A program made the translations under genes and the position numbers. A stretch of DNA of 36,206 nucleotides, taken from contig JAZNJH010000032.1 of the NCBI GenBank assembly GCA_045577925.1, forward strand, positions 1 through 36,206, in the 5' to 3' direction. This stretch comes from UBA4717 sp045577925. GTDB taxonomy: Bacteria; Bacillota; Clostridia; Oscillospirales; CAG-272. The notes beneath the pieces were generated by a model. It saw only the letters and a program-made list of their open reading frames with translations, was not told the origin of the DNA and searched no databases. Of this stretch, positions 1 to 8,592 are shown piece after piece. Position 1 is the stretch's first letter. Every line of letters starts with the position of its first letter.

Positions 1-36
1 ACAACGCTCTTCTATGGTAAGATGTTTATAGCTCAT
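1..36 (-). CDS. IS30-family transposase, N-terminal fragment (runs off the window)
   Basis: Twelve codons are visible, translating to MSYKHLTIEERC. The 'HLTIEER' stretch matches the opening of the N-terminal helix-turn-helix domain of IS30-family transposases, which bind the terminal repeats of the element. The ATG at 36-34 is preceded by a strong AGGAGG ribosome binding site with a spacing of about 7 bases, which fixes the start. The rest of the gene is cut off by the window edge. The family call rests on a short but characteristic sequence and is strengthened by the IS30 C-terminus at the right edge. Confidence 0.6.
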   Translation of the reverse strand, partial: MSYKHLTIEERC

Positions 37-140
37 ATAAATCCTCCTTGGTTTTTTGTTTTGTGGTAATTACATTATACCATGGATTTATATGGGCTTC
101 TCTTTTTTATTTACTGTTGCACTTGATAGTATAACTCACC
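1..140 (-). mobile_element. Left-edge fragment of an IS30-family insertion sequence
   Basis: The left edge holds the start of an IS30-type transposase gene reading leftward out of the window. A candidate terminal repeat, TGTTGCACTT, lies at 115-124 and reads outward from the element. The same ten bases occur in the matching outward orientation at the other window edge (minus strand of 36082-36091), where a second IS30 transposase ends. A -10-like TATAAT sits on the minus strand at 74-79, ahead of the transposase start. The exact element boundary (set here at about 140) is an estimate, because the opposite end of this copy lies outside the window. Confidence 0.6.
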
Positions 141-143
141 ACG

Positions 144-177
144 ACATAAAAATACAGACAGCATTTCTGCTGTCTGT
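144..177 (-). terminator. Intrinsic terminator of the NahK-like kinase gene
   Basis: A perfect 10-bp stem, ACAGACAGCA / TGCTGTCTGT (154-163 and 168-177), has a 4-base loop. On the minus strand it is followed by a T-rich run (ATTTTTAT). It begins 8 bases past the stop codon of the kinase gene. Confidence 0.85.
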
Positions 178-184
178 AATACTT

Positions 185-1273
185 TTACTTGTTAAGAACC
201 TTCTTAACGATAGCCTTCATTTCATCCATCTTGCTTTCCATATCGGCAACAAGCTTGAACTGGTTTCTTGCACGGTCAAGATTGTGCTTTTCGCGGTGGA
301 TCTTGAAGTATGTGTCTCCGCTTAAATAGTCAGCAAGGAATCTGATACCGCATTCGAACGTCATTATGATTCCTGCCATAGGGAGAAGCTCTATCTCGCG
401 CTCTGTAAAGCTGTCTGCAAGCTCTTCGCAGAAGCCCTTGGTGAATGCTTCGAACATATCAAGGTCGCATGTTACAAGGTCAAGGTTTGTTTCGTCCTCA
501 GCACCTGTATTCGTACCTGCTCTGAGGGCATCGCCATAATCGTAGAGAAGTGAGCCGGGCATAACTGTGTCAAGGTCGATAACGCAAAGACCGGATTCTG
601 TTTTAGCATCAAAGAGCACGTTATTGAGCTTTGTATCGTTGTGTGTTACACGAAGCGGTATGCTTGAGTCAGCCATACCGTCAACGATAAGTGAGCATAT
701 ACCGCGTCTTGCACGTGCGAATTCAACCTCTGCCATAACCTCTGCGAGTCTGCCGCATGAATCTTTTGCTATTGCTTCTTCAAGAGCTTCAAAGCGCTTG
801 GGTGTGTGGTGGAAATCCTTTATTGTTTCATGAAGCTCGCTTGCAGGGAAGTCTGCTAGGAGTCTCTGGAACTTACCGAAAGCGCGTGCAGCATTATAAA
901 GCTGAGTGGGATTTTCGGGAATGTCCAAAGCGAGAGAGCCTTCAACAAACTTGTAAACTCTGAAATAGTCATTATCGCCTGCCTGATAGTACGCCTTACC
1001 GTCGTCAGCTCTTATGAGTGTAAGAGTTTCGCGATCTGGGTCGCCGCCTTCAGCCGAAATCTTTTCTCTGAGAAAATCGCAAACCTTTGCGATGTTTTCC
1101 ATAACCTCGGGGGGATTTTTGAACACGTTGTTGTTTATGCGCTGAAGTATGTATCTCGGACTACAGTTACCAACGTAAGTGTCGTTAATATGTCCGTTAC
1201 CATAGGGCGAGGTCTCAAACTCGAGACGGAAATGTCTGATAATATCCTTGATCTGATATGCCATCAATGTCAT
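185..1273 (-). CDS. NahK-like sugar kinase (aminoglycoside phosphotransferase fold)
   Basis: This 362-residue cytoplasmic protein belongs to the APH/choline-kinase-fold family that includes N-acetylhexosamine 1-kinase (NahK) of bifidobacteria. Seen in the sequence: a GNGHINDTY segment (25-33) and YILQRINNNVFKNP (41-54), both typical of NahK-like proteins; the catalytic loop HNDTKLNN (211-218, catalytic Asp213); and the metal-binding IDLDT (232-236). NahK phosphorylates GlcNAc/GalNAc at C1 in mucin- and milk-glycan salvage. Here the substrate is inferred only from family resemblance, and no other gene of that pathway is adjacent. Two starts are possible, 1273 and 1264. AGAAAGG sits close to the first and about 12 bases from the second, so the start is not settled. 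It is transcribed alone, divergent from an AraC-type regulator that could control it. Confidence 0.8.
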   Translation of the reverse strand: MTLMAYQIKDIIRHFRLEFETSPYGNGHINDTYVGNCSPRYILQRINNNVFKNPPEVMENIAKVCDFLREKISAEGGDPDRETLTLIRADDGKAYYQAGDNDYFRVYKFVEGSLALDIPENPTQLYNAARAFGKFQRLLADFPASELHETIKDFHHTPKRFEALEEAIAKDSCGRLAEVMAEVEFARARRGICSLIVDGMADSSIPLRVTHNDTKLNNVLFDAKTESGLCVIDLDTVMPGSLLYDYGDALRAGTNTGAEDETNLDLVTCDLDMFEAFTKGFCEELADSFTEREIELLPMAGIIMTFECGIRFLADYLSGDTYFKIHREKHNLDRARNQFKLVADMESKMDEMKAIVKKVLNK

Positions 1274-1393
1274 ATTCCTTTCTTACACCGCCTTTGGCGG
1301 CTTTATTTAGAACGCGTACTTTGGGCTGAGCTTGTCTTTAATGATAATTCTGCAATACAAATATGTACTGACAAAATTTTCTCATACATTACT

Positions 1394-1422
1394 ATGATAA
1401 CACATCCAAAAACAAATATCAA
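1394..1422 (-). promoter_or_regulatory. Sigma-A-type promoter for the NahK-like kinase
   Basis: On the minus strand, TTGATA (1417-1422) and TATCAT (1394-1399) are separated by 17 bases. Transcription would start about 115 bases before the kinase start. The leader contains a small CCGCC-TTT-GGCGG hairpin (1288-1300) just upstream of the ribosome binding site. Confidence 0.5.
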
Positions 1423-1541
1423 TAGATAAACGGATATTTTTTTCAAAAAATGGACACTTTTTCTTTGCATTTGGATATACAAGCGCAAAATAGTGTGAGA
1501 ATTTATATTTCAAGGCAGCTCCCGAATATTAAAAAGACGAA

Positions 1542-1569
1542 AGTACAGCCGCAAGAGTACGGCTGTACT
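1542..1569. other. Unassigned hairpin in the kinase/AraC intergenic region
   Basis: The 550-base divergent intergenic region (1274-1823) contains a perfect 10-bp inverted repeat, AGTACAGCCG / CGGCTGTACT, with an 8-base loop. On the minus strand it is followed by TTCGTCTTTTT, giving it the form of a terminator, but no minus-strand gene lies upstream of it. It could instead be an operator or a remnant of a lost gene. The rest of this region holds the kinase promoter and two candidate promoters for the AraC gene; I see no other gene in it. Confidence 0.5.
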
Positions 1570-1616
1570 GTTCATAGTAAAATCAGATTTTATAAATGGG
1601 GCAAAACGAAAGCGTA

Positions 1617-1645
1617 TTGACATTATTATTTTTTTGTGCTACCAT
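1617..1645 (+). promoter_or_regulatory. Candidate distal promoter of the AraC-type regulator
   Basis: A perfect -35 TTGACA (1617-1622) is followed after 17 bases by TACCAT (1640-1645). This would leave a leader of about 170 bases before the regulator gene. Confidence 0.4.
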
Positions 1646-1753
1646 ATTAACACACCCTTATACTAACATATTTAAGCTTAAACTTCAATGGAAGAATGGC
1701 CATTTTTCCTTTTTCGGCGGTCGTTTTTCTTTGAATATGGCTACCGTTTTATA

Positions 1754-1781
1754 TTGCGATATCTTTAATTTTGGATATAAT
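1754..1781 (+). promoter_or_regulatory. Candidate proximal promoter of the AraC-type regulator
   Basis: A perfect -10 TATAAT (1776-1781) is preceded, after a 16-base spacer, by TTGCGA (1754-1759). It lies about 40 bases ahead of the AraC start codon at 1824. This or the distal promoter, or both, may be used. Confidence 0.45.
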
Positions 1782-1823
1782 CCGGGATGATTGAAATAAT
1801 ATATTAACCGGCGAGAGGTAAAT

Positions 1824-2666
1824 ATGAATTATATAAAATGCAGAGTACCGAGCGCTTTTTCAATAAAAGAACTTTATACTGCCTTTTCTGCGATAAGAGA
1901 GGCTAATTTCCGTTTTGCCGGAGAAATGCATAATTTCTGGGAGGCGGTTTTTGTAATTGAAGGCAGGATAGGAGTATGCTCTGAAAACGATATGTTTTTG
2001 CTCGAGAGGGGAGACGCAATAATTCACAGCCCTATGGAGTTTCATTCGATATGGACCGAGGGGGCGGCTGATGCTACAATTGCAATAATCTCATTTCAGA
2101 CAAATAAACCCTACCAGACAAATGCACGCATCTTTTCTCTTCCCGATGATATGGTTGATCAGGTGCTGAATATAGTAAATGATGTGCGGGCAGCATATGA
2201 AAGCATGGACTACGAGATCAGGGGAATAAATCCTGGCATGGAGCTTGAGGCTGAGCTTTGTGTAAAGCAGTTCGAGGTCTTTCTTCTCAATATGATACAT
2301 AAATACCGTAAGCAAAAGCTTGTAACGAAAGAAAACCGTACAAAGAGTGCGAGAATGTTTGCAGACGTGGTGTATTTTCTTGATGAGAACGTGGAGCATG
2401 ACCTGAGTGTTGATGATATTGCAGAAAAGTGCAGTATGAGCCGCAGTAATCTCAAAAAGCTTTTTGCAAAGTATTCGGGTATGGGCGTAAAGCAGTATTT
2501 TACGATGATGAAGGTTCGAAGAGGAGAGGAATATTTGAAATCGGGAATTTCTGTAAAAGAATGTGCAGCAAAGCTTGGATTCTGCGACCAGAACTACTTC
2601 AGTACAGTATATAAAAAATACCTTGGCCACACTCCCAGCCAGACGCTGAGAAGCCTAAAAAAATAA
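1824..2666 (+). CDS. AraC-family transcriptional regulator
   Basis: This 280-residue regulator has two parts. An N-terminal cupin-like sensing domain (about 30-100; EMHNFWEAVFVIEGRIGV at 34-51) would bind a small ligand. A C-terminal AraC-type double helix-turn-helix (about 180-275) has the first HTH around LSVDDIAEKCSMSRSNLKKLF (194-214) and the second in ISVKECAAKLGFCDQNYFS (242-260), followed by the usual YKKYLGHTPSQ ending. The domain order is that of sugar-responsive AraC/RhaS-type regulators. The start at 1824 has GAGAGG about 6 bases upstream. It is divergent from the NahK-like kinase, its most likely target, and converges with the GH13 gene, with which it shares a terminator. The ligand cannot be told from sequence. 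Confidence 0.9.
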   Translation: MNYIKCRVPSAFSIKELYTAFSAIREANFRFAGEMHNFWEAVFVIEGRIGVCSENDMFLLERGDAIIHSPMEFHSIWTEGAADATIAIISFQTNKPYQTNARIFSLPDDMVDQVLNIVNDVRAAYESMDYEIRGINPGMELEAELCVKQFEVFLLNMIHKYRKQKLVTKENRTKSARMFADVVYFLDENVEHDLSVDDIAEKCSMSRSNLKKLFAKYSGMGVKQYFTMMKVRRGEEYLKSGISVKECAAKLGFCDQNYFSTVYKKYLGHTPSQTLRSLKK

Positions 2667-2709
2667 AGAGAAAACACAGTTGTGAAAACTCACAACTGTG
2701 TTTTTATTA
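2666..2709. terminator. Bidirectional terminator between araC-type gene and GH13 gene
   Basis: Arms 2673-2685 and 2690-2702 form a 13-bp stem (AACACAGTTGTGA with its complement) around an AAAC loop. T-rich tracts follow on both strands. The stop codon of the GH13 gene (2690-2692) lies inside the stem, so the two converging genes are packed onto one terminator. Confidence 0.85.
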
Positions 2710-4576
2710 TCTGAACATTCATAGGAGCTACGACTGTAGTATCTGAGCCATCATAAAGCAGAGATATACCGCCATCTGCTTTTGTTTCATAATCATTGTT
2801 CGAAAGATTTATTATAACACTTATCTTTTCATCTTCATCAAACCGATCGTATGCAAACACCGAGTCTTGTGACTCTGTTACCCTGAAGTAGCCGTCTCTG
2901 AAAAGCTGTTCCCCATGTCTTATTTCGCCGATTTTTTTATACCACTCTATAAGCTCGCTATCCTCTTTGCCCCATGGATACGGCTTGCGGTTAAATGGGT
3001 CTCTTGCACCCTGAAGTCCTGCTTCGTCGCCGTAATATATGCAGGGTACTCCGGGCATCGTGGCTATTATGAGGTATGCGATCTTCAACAGCTTCACAGC
3101 GCGGTTATAGTTTTCACCTGAAGCTTTGTAAGTTGAAAGCTCTGCATTACTTTTCTGACTTATATCCTCACCTGAGAGCACCGTCAGTATCCTCTCCGTG
3201 TCGTGGGTACCAAGAAAGTTCATGAGCGTGTCGCTGACCGCTTTGGGATAATGCATGTAAAGCTCTGTTGTTATTCTTGCAATATCCGATGAATCTTTAG
3301 TTTTAAGATAGTCGATTACTGCATTTTTCAGCGGATAGTTCATAACCGAGTCAAGCTCGCTGCCCCTGAAATACCTGCGCCGTTTGTCGTATGCAATCTT
3401 GTTCGATGCATCTTCCCACACTTCGCCTATAACGAGAGCTTGGTTTTCTGCTTTTGCCGCCTGCCTTATGCGCACTAAAAGCTCTTCGTCAAGCTCGTCT
3501 GCAACGTCAAGCCGCCAGCCGTAGATACCTTTTTTCAGATAATTGCGGATAACGCCGTCTTTGCCGCAGAGATAATCCACCAAGGCAGGATTTTTCCCGT
3601 TTAATTTCGGAAGAATTTCAATGCCCCACCAGGACTTGTAGTTATCTGGAAAGTTATCGAAAAAATACCAGTCTGCGTACTTGCTTTCCCTTGAATTATA
3701 TGCGCCGATAGTATCATACCGACCGTGCTTGTTAAAATAAAGACTGTCCGAGCCCGTGTGATTGAAAACGCCGTCAAGAATGATTTTTATACCGATCTTA
3801 TCTGCTTCACATATAAGACGCTCAAGCGCCCCGTCGCCGCCGAACATCTCATCTACCTTCATGTAGTTACCCGTGTCGTATTTATGATTTGAGTAAGCTT
3901 CAAATATCGGGTTTAAATATACAAAATCAACACCGAGCGATTTTAAATAGTCAAGCTTTTCAATAATTCCCCAAAGCGTTCCACCGAAAAAGGTGTTGTT
4001 TTTAACAAATGCTCCCGGATACTCTGCAAATTCGGTAATATTATCGTACCAATTTTCATTTATAACTGCATCATCTCTGATTTGTACGGGTACGCTGCCT
4101 TTTGCAAATCTGTCGGGGAATATCTGATACATTACAGAGCCCTTGAAATCATCGGGAGTTTGGAAATCACTTTTGTATATTAGAAGCTGATAAGCCGAAA
4201 GATCCCACTCGTTTATTACAATTTCGGGTAGCAGATCGCTGTTGCTTCTGGACACAAACAGGCGATTATCGCCCGACTCAAAGCTGAAGTGGTAATAAAA
4301 GAGCCCTGAATCATCACCCTGGCATATTTCATTAAAATCAAAGGTGTGTGTAAATACGTCAAAATCTTCTGTGGCATCGATCTTTTCTACCCTATAAGAC
4401 TTTCTTGCCATGCTGTCGTCAAAGTAAAGCTCGAGCATAACGTTTTCGGCAGAATAAGAAGTTGGGAGAGAGAGCTTCAGTGTAAGAGGATCATCAAACG
4501 AAAAGGCTGAAAAAAGATCGGCCTGGGGCTCTTTGATGCTTATTTTTTTTATAACAGGTCTTATATTTAAATCCAT
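2690..4576 (-). CDS. GH13 family alpha-amylase / neopullulanase-like glucanase (intracellular)
   Basis: This is a 628-residue glycoside hydrolase of family 13 acting on alpha-glucans. An N-terminal beta-rich region (about 1-130) precedes the catalytic barrel, which opens with GSVMYQIFPDRFAKG (146-160). The four conserved regions are visible: DGVFNHTG (268-275); GWRLDVADEL with nucleophile Asp357; VIGEVWEDA with acid/base Glu385; and FLGTHDTERI with transition-state Asp459. No signal peptide is present, so it should act in the cytoplasm. It follows glgP by 57 bases and is the last gene of the glycogen block, which fits debranching or trimming of glycogen or imported maltodextrins. The exact specificity (alpha-amylase, neopullulanase or cyclomaltodextrinase) is not settled. 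The ribosome binding site (AAGAGA) is weak. Confidence 0.9.
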   Translation of the reverse strand: MDLNIRPVIKKISIKEPQADLFSAFSFDDPLTLKLSLPTSYSAENVMLELYFDDSMARKSYRVEKIDATEDFDVFTHTFDFNEICQGDDSGLFYYHFSFESGDNRLFVSRSNSDLLPEIVINEWDLSAYQLLIYKSDFQTPDDFKGSVMYQIFPDRFAKGSVPVQIRDDAVINENWYDNITEFAEYPGAFVKNNTFFGGTLWGIIEKLDYLKSLGVDFVYLNPIFEAYSNHKYDTGNYMKVDEMFGGDGALERLICEADKIGIKIILDGVFNHTGSDSLYFNKHGRYDTIGAYNSRESKYADWYFFDNFPDNYKSWWGIEILPKLNGKNPALVDYLCGKDGVIRNYLKKGIYGWRLDVADELDEELLVRIRQAAKAENQALVIGEVWEDASNKIAYDKRRRYFRGSELDSVMNYPLKNAVIDYLKTKDSSDIARITTELYMHYPKAVSDTLMNFLGTHDTERILTVLSGEDISQKSNAELSTYKASGENYNRAVKLLKIAYLIIATMPGVPCIYYGDEAGLQGARDPFNRKPYPWGKEDSELIEWYKKIGEIRHGEQLFRDGYFRVTESQDSVFAYDRFDEDEKISVIINLSNNDYETKADGGISLLYDGSDTTVVAPMNVQIIKTQL

Positions 4577-4593
4577 ACGTTTCTCTTAATTAT

Positions 4594-4624
4594 ACGGCAG
4601 ACCGTGAGTTCCACGGTCTGCCGT
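4594..4624 (-). other. Strong hairpin between glgP and the GH13 gene
   Basis: A perfect 13-bp stem (arms 4594-4606 and 4612-4624, ACGGCAGACCGTG and complement, 5-base loop) begins 9 bases past the glgP stop. On the minus strand it is followed by ATAATTAAGAG, not a clean T-run, so it may be a partial terminator or an mRNA-stabilising structure that sets lower GH13 expression. Confidence 0.6.
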
Positions 4625-4633
4625 GTGTTTGTT

Positions 4634-7087
4634 TTATTTTTTGCCTTTTTTGAATTTGGCAGGCTCGATGTGCCATATATTACGTGCGTATTCGCCGATA
4701 CTTCTGTCGGAGGCAAAGATGCCGGCAGATGCTATATTCATAAGCGACATACCAAGCCACTTGTCGCGGTCAGTATAGTCGCATATAAGCTTGTCATAAG
4801 CCTTTTTGTAAGACTCAAAATCAGCAAGACACATATACGGGTCGGATACGGGTTGCGCAAATATAAGATAGTTTCTCATATTTTCAAAGCTTACACCGCT
4901 GAATCCGAGAGCCATACGGTCAACGGCTTTCTTGAGCACGGGACTGTTGTTGTAAAAATCAACAGAACGATATCCCCTCTTCCAGAGATCGTCAACCTCT
5001 TCGGTCGTAAGACCGAATATATATATGTTGTCAGGGCCAACCGCCTCGCTTATCTCAACGTTTGCACCGTCAAGAGTACCGAGCGTAACAGCGCCGTTTA
5101 TCATAAGCTTCATATTGCCCGTACCGCTTGCTTCCTTACCTGCAAGCGATATCTGCTCGCTTATGTCAGCCGCGGGAATAAGCATTTCTGCAAGGCTTAC
5201 GTTGTAATCCTCCATGAATACAACGCGTATTTTTTCTCTTATCTTGGGGTTCTTCTCAATTTCCTGACCAATGTTGTATATGAGCTTGATTATATTCTTA
5301 GCCATATAATAGCCGGGAGCCGCCTTAGCGCCGAAGATAAAGGTCTGAGGCTTGATATCAAGATCGGGATTTTCAACAAGCTCGTTATATATGCTGATGA
5401 TCTTTATAGCATTGAGAAGCTGGCGCTTGTATTCGTGCATACGCTTGACCTGTACGTCAAAAACTGAGTCGGGATCAAGCTTTATGCCCGTTTTGTTTTG
5501 CAAGTACATCGAAAACGCCGCTTTGTTTTCGCGTTTTATTTTATCAAGCTTTTCGTAAACAGCCTTGTCGCCGTAGAACTTTGCAAAATCTGCAAGCTTT
5601 TCGGGCGATTTTCTGTAAGACTCTCCTATACATTCGTCAAGCAGACCTGCAAGCCTCGGGTTCGAATAGCAAAGCCATCTGCGGTGAGCGATACCGTTTG
5701 TAACGTTTGTGAACATTTCGGGATCGTTCTTGTAAAAATCGTGGAATACCGTGTTTTTAAGTATTTCAGAGTGAAGCTTTGATACACCGTTAACCTTGTT
5801 TGAACCGACGATGCTCAAGTTTGCCATTCTTACCTGAGAAGAAGCGATGATCGACATTCTTGAAATTCTGTCCCAGTCGCCTGTGTATTTATTCCAGAGA
5901 TCCGCGCAGAATCTGCGGTTTATCTCACATACGATAGTATGTATTCTCGGAAGCTTTACCTTCAAGAGATCCTCCGGCCATACCTCAAGTGCTTCGGGCA
6001 TAACAGTGTGGTTGGTGTATGTTACCGTCTTACGTACAGTTTCCCACGCGTCTTCCCATTTGTATGAGTACGTGTCGATAAGAACTCTCATCATTTCGGG
6101 AATAACGAGCGCAGGATGGGTATCGTTAATATGTATTGCAACCTTGTCTGCAAAGTTGGAAAGCGTGCCGTATGCGGCAAGATGATCGCTTAAAATGCTC
6201 TGAAGCGATGCAGATACGAGGAAGTACTGCTGACTTAAACGAAGGAACTTGCCTTCAAGGTGGTTATCGGACGGGTAGAGGACCTTTGATATTATGTCTG
6301 CGTTGTTGCTGTCCTCCATTGCCTTTATGTACTGACCCTGAGAGAAGAGCCCCATGTCAAAATTCTGTACGGGCTTAGCCTTGAAAAGCCTGAGAGTATT
6401 AACAGCCTTACAGTCAGCACCCGAGATCATCATATCGTAGGGTACAGCCTGAAGCTCCTCATAATCCTCGTAAATGAGCTCAAGCTTGTTGTCTACCCAT
6501 TTTTCATTTATGTGACCGCCGAATCTGACGTTGAATTTCTTATCCTGCCTCGGTACGAGCCAGACGTCGCCGTCGGGCATCCATACGTCGGGAAGCTCTA
6601 TCTGCTCACCGTCTATTATTCTCTGCTTGAAAAGACCGTATTCATAGCAGAGCGAAAAACCGGTAGCATGGTAATCGAGCGTTGTAAGCGAGTCCATAAA
6701 GCAGGCGGCAAGTCTGCCAAGCCCGCCGTTACCGAGTCCCGGATCGGGTTCGCATGAATATATTTTGTCTATATCAAAGCCAAACTCCGAGAGAACCTCA
6801 CCGTATTTTTCGGCAAGTCCGAGATTTCTTAAATTATTGCGAAGCTGACGGCCAACGAGAAATTCCATACAGAGATAGTAGAGCTTCTTTTGATGAAGCG
6901 CCTTATAAGCGTTTTTGAATTCCGTTGCTTTCTTTGTAAGAGCATCCTTTACACAAAGCGAGACTGCTTTGTACATCTGAAGCTCTGTTGCTTCCTCGGG
7001 TGTGGTAGCGTAGTATCTTGATAATTTGCTGGCTATCGCCTCGCGTATTTCGTTTATTTCGGTTTTTTTATTCACTTTTGATTCCAA
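4634..7087 (-). CDS. glgP: Glycogen/maltodextrin phosphorylase
   Basis: This 817-residue protein of glycosyltransferase family 35 releases glucose 1-phosphate from the non-reducing ends of alpha-1,4-glucans, using pyridoxal phosphate. The PLP-binding lysine is Lys660 in SGTGNMKLMINGA. Other hallmarks are CEPDPGLGNGGLGRLAACFMDS (from 112), NDTHPA (321-326) and RMHEYKRQLLN (549-559). Its length is normal for bacterial GlgP/MalP. The start used is a TTG at 7087-7085 behind AAGGA with a short spacing; a GTG four codons further in is an alternative. It lies 23 bases after glgA in the same direction, so synthesis and breakdown enzymes share a transcript. Glycogen and maltodextrin phosphorylases cannot be separated from sequence alone; the context favours glycogen. 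Confidence 0.95.
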   Translation of the reverse strand: MESKVNKKTEINEIREAIASKLSRYYATTPEEATELQMYKAVSLCVKDALTKKATEFKNAYKALHQKKLYYLCMEFLVGRQLRNNLRNLGLAEKYGEVLSEFGFDIDKIYSCEPDPGLGNGGLGRLAACFMDSLTTLDYHATGFSLCYEYGLFKQRIIDGEQIELPDVWMPDGDVWLVPRQDKKFNVRFGGHINEKWVDNKLELIYEDYEELQAVPYDMMISGADCKAVNTLRLFKAKPVQNFDMGLFSQGQYIKAMEDSNNADIISKVLYPSDNHLEGKFLRLSQQYFLVSASLQSILSDHLAAYGTLSNFADKVAIHINDTHPALVIPEMMRVLIDTYSYKWEDAWETVRKTVTYTNHTVMPEALEVWPEDLLKVKLPRIHTIVCEINRRFCADLWNKYTGDWDRISRMSIIASSQVRMANLSIVGSNKVNGVSKLHSEILKNTVFHDFYKNDPEMFTNVTNGIAHRRWLCYSNPRLAGLLDECIGESYRKSPEKLADFAKFYGDKAVYEKLDKIKRENKAAFSMYLQNKTGIKLDPDSVFDVQVKRMHEYKRQLLNAIKIISIYNELVENPDLDIKPQTFIFGAKAAPGYYMAKNIIKLIYNIGQEIEKNPKIREKIRVVFMEDYNVSLAEMLIPAADISEQISLAGKEASGTGNMKLMINGAVTLGTLDGANVEISEAVGPDNIYIFGLTTEEVDDLWKRGYRSVDFYNNSPVLKKAVDRMALGFSGVSFENMRNYLIFAQPVSDPYMCLADFESYKKAYDKLICDYTDRDKWLGMSLMNIASAGIFASDRSIGEYARNIWHIEPAKFKKGKK

Positions 7088-7110
7088 CTTTCCTTGTCTG
7101 ATTGCTTATA

Positions 7111-8559
7111 TTAAAGATTATCGTACATTTCGAGATATTTGATCGCTGAAGAATTCCATGAAAAATCAGTATTCATGGCATTAGTGCGAAGAGCTTTCCA
7201 CTGGCGCTTGTTTTTAAACAGCTCAATGGCACGGCGAACTGCATCGTACATATCGTGAGCGTTGTACGTTTTGAACGTGATTCCGTTTCCGGTCTTGTCC
7301 TCGGGGTTGTACGGCTTTATCGTATCGTAAAGACCGCCCGTTTCGCGAACGACCGGTACAGTTCCGTAGCGCGAAGCTATCATCTGAGCAAGTCCGCAGG
7401 GCTCGCTCTTTGACGGCATAAGGAATATGTCTGCGCCCGCATATATCTGCTTTGCAATAGCTTTGTTGAAGGCAAGCTTAACACCAACGCGGTCGGGGTA
7501 TTTGTTTGCCATATAAGAGAAATAGTCTTCGAGGTCGCGCTCTCCCGTACCGAGAAGCACGAACTGTATATCCTCGCACGTTACCATCTCTTCAAGAACT
7601 CTCTTTACAAGGTCAAAGCCCTTGTGAGAAGCAAGACGAGAGATCATAGCTATAACGGGAACGTCGCGTCTTTCGGGAAGGGAGAACATATTCTGAAGCT
7701 CTGCTTTATCAACGCTCTTCTGAAGCTGATTGTCGGCTGAAAAATGACGTCTGAGTTCAGGGTCTGTTTCGGGGTTGTAGTTATCGTAGTCTATACCGTT
7801 AACGATACCCGTTATCTTATCACGGTTCATTGCAATTATGTAATGAAGCCCGTGAGAAAAATATTCTGTCTGTATTTCGTTTGCATAATTAGGGCTGACG
7901 GTCGTAAGCCTGTCGCAGCATACGATAGCACCCTTTGTAAGATTTATGCAGCCATCATATTCAACGATATATCTGTCCCATGAATCGAGGCAGAATATAT
8001 CCGAGAGAATCTCAAAGCCGTATATTCCCTGGTATTCTATGTTGTGTATCGTATATACCGCCTTCATATGCGAGTATTCTTCAAAATAGCGGTATTTGCG
8101 CTTGAGGTATATAACAGAGAGCGCGCTCTGCCAGTCGTGCGCGTGAAGAATATCCGGGAAGAAGCCGATGTGCGGCATCATTTCAAGAACCGCCTTGCAG
8201 AAGAACGCGTATCTTTCCCCGTCGTCAAAGCTTCCGTACATAGACGAGCGCTTGAAGTAAAACTCGTTATCTATGAAGTAATATATAACGCCGTTTCTCT
8301 CGCACTTGTAAACGCCGCAGTATTGCTGTCTCCACGAGAGATTTACCGTGAATTCGCAAACCTTTTCAAACTTGCTTCTGTCATCTTCCGAGATGCTTCC
8401 GTACATCGGAATAACGACTCTTATATCTATATCATCGCCTCTTTCACGCTTCAGTGCGGCAGGGAGAGAGCCGAGAACGTCGCCAAGTCCGCCGGTAGCC
8501 GCAAACGGTGTTGCTTCGCTGCCGACAAACAGTATTTTATTTGCCTTGTTTTCTGACAT
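7111..8559 (-). CDS. glgA: Glycogen synthase, ADP-glucose type
   Basis: This 482-residue glycosyltransferase family 5 enzyme transfers glucose from ADP-glucose to growing alpha-1,4-glucan chains. The N-terminal Rossmann domain contains PFAATGGLGDVLGSLP (18-33), equivalent to the KTGGL motif of E. coli GlgA. The C-terminal domain carries the MPSKSEPCGLAQM catalytic segment and the VRETGGLYDT segment. The lysine of KTGGL is replaced by alanine (Ala21). Start 8559 has GAAAGGA 7 bases upstream. It sits between glgD (33-base gap) and glgP (23-base gap) in a continuous minus-strand block, downstream of the genes that make its substrate. Confidence 0.95.
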   Translation of the reverse strand: MSENKANKILFVGSEATPFAATGGLGDVLGSLPAALKRERGDDIDIRVVIPMYGSISEDDRSKFEKVCEFTVNLSWRQQYCGVYKCERNGVIYYFIDNEFYFKRSSMYGSFDDGERYAFFCKAVLEMMPHIGFFPDILHAHDWQSALSVIYLKRKYRYFEEYSHMKAVYTIHNIEYQGIYGFEILSDIFCLDSWDRYIVEYDGCINLTKGAIVCCDRLTTVSPNYANEIQTEYFSHGLHYIIAMNRDKITGIVNGIDYDNYNPETDPELRRHFSADNQLQKSVDKAELQNMFSLPERRDVPVIAMISRLASHKGFDLVKRVLEEMVTCEDIQFVLLGTGERDLEDYFSYMANKYPDRVGVKLAFNKAIAKQIYAGADIFLMPSKSEPCGLAQMIASRYGTVPVVRETGGLYDTIKPYNPEDKTGNGITFKTYNAHDMYDAVRRAIELFKNKRQWKALRTNAMNTDFSWNSSAIKYLEMYDNL

Positions 8560-8592
8560 TATGTTATCCTTTCCGTGTCTGTTTAAAAAACG

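Noticed and set aside
2091..2630. A 179-codon open frame on the minus strand
   Set aside because: It is antisense to the AraC-type regulator, with low-complexity Cys/His/Ile-rich translation and no family resemblance.
4604..5467. A 287-codon open frame on the plus strand
   Set aside because: It is entirely antisense to the end of glgP, shows no recognisable domain, and lacks a ribosome binding site; it is a shadow of the glgP codon pattern.
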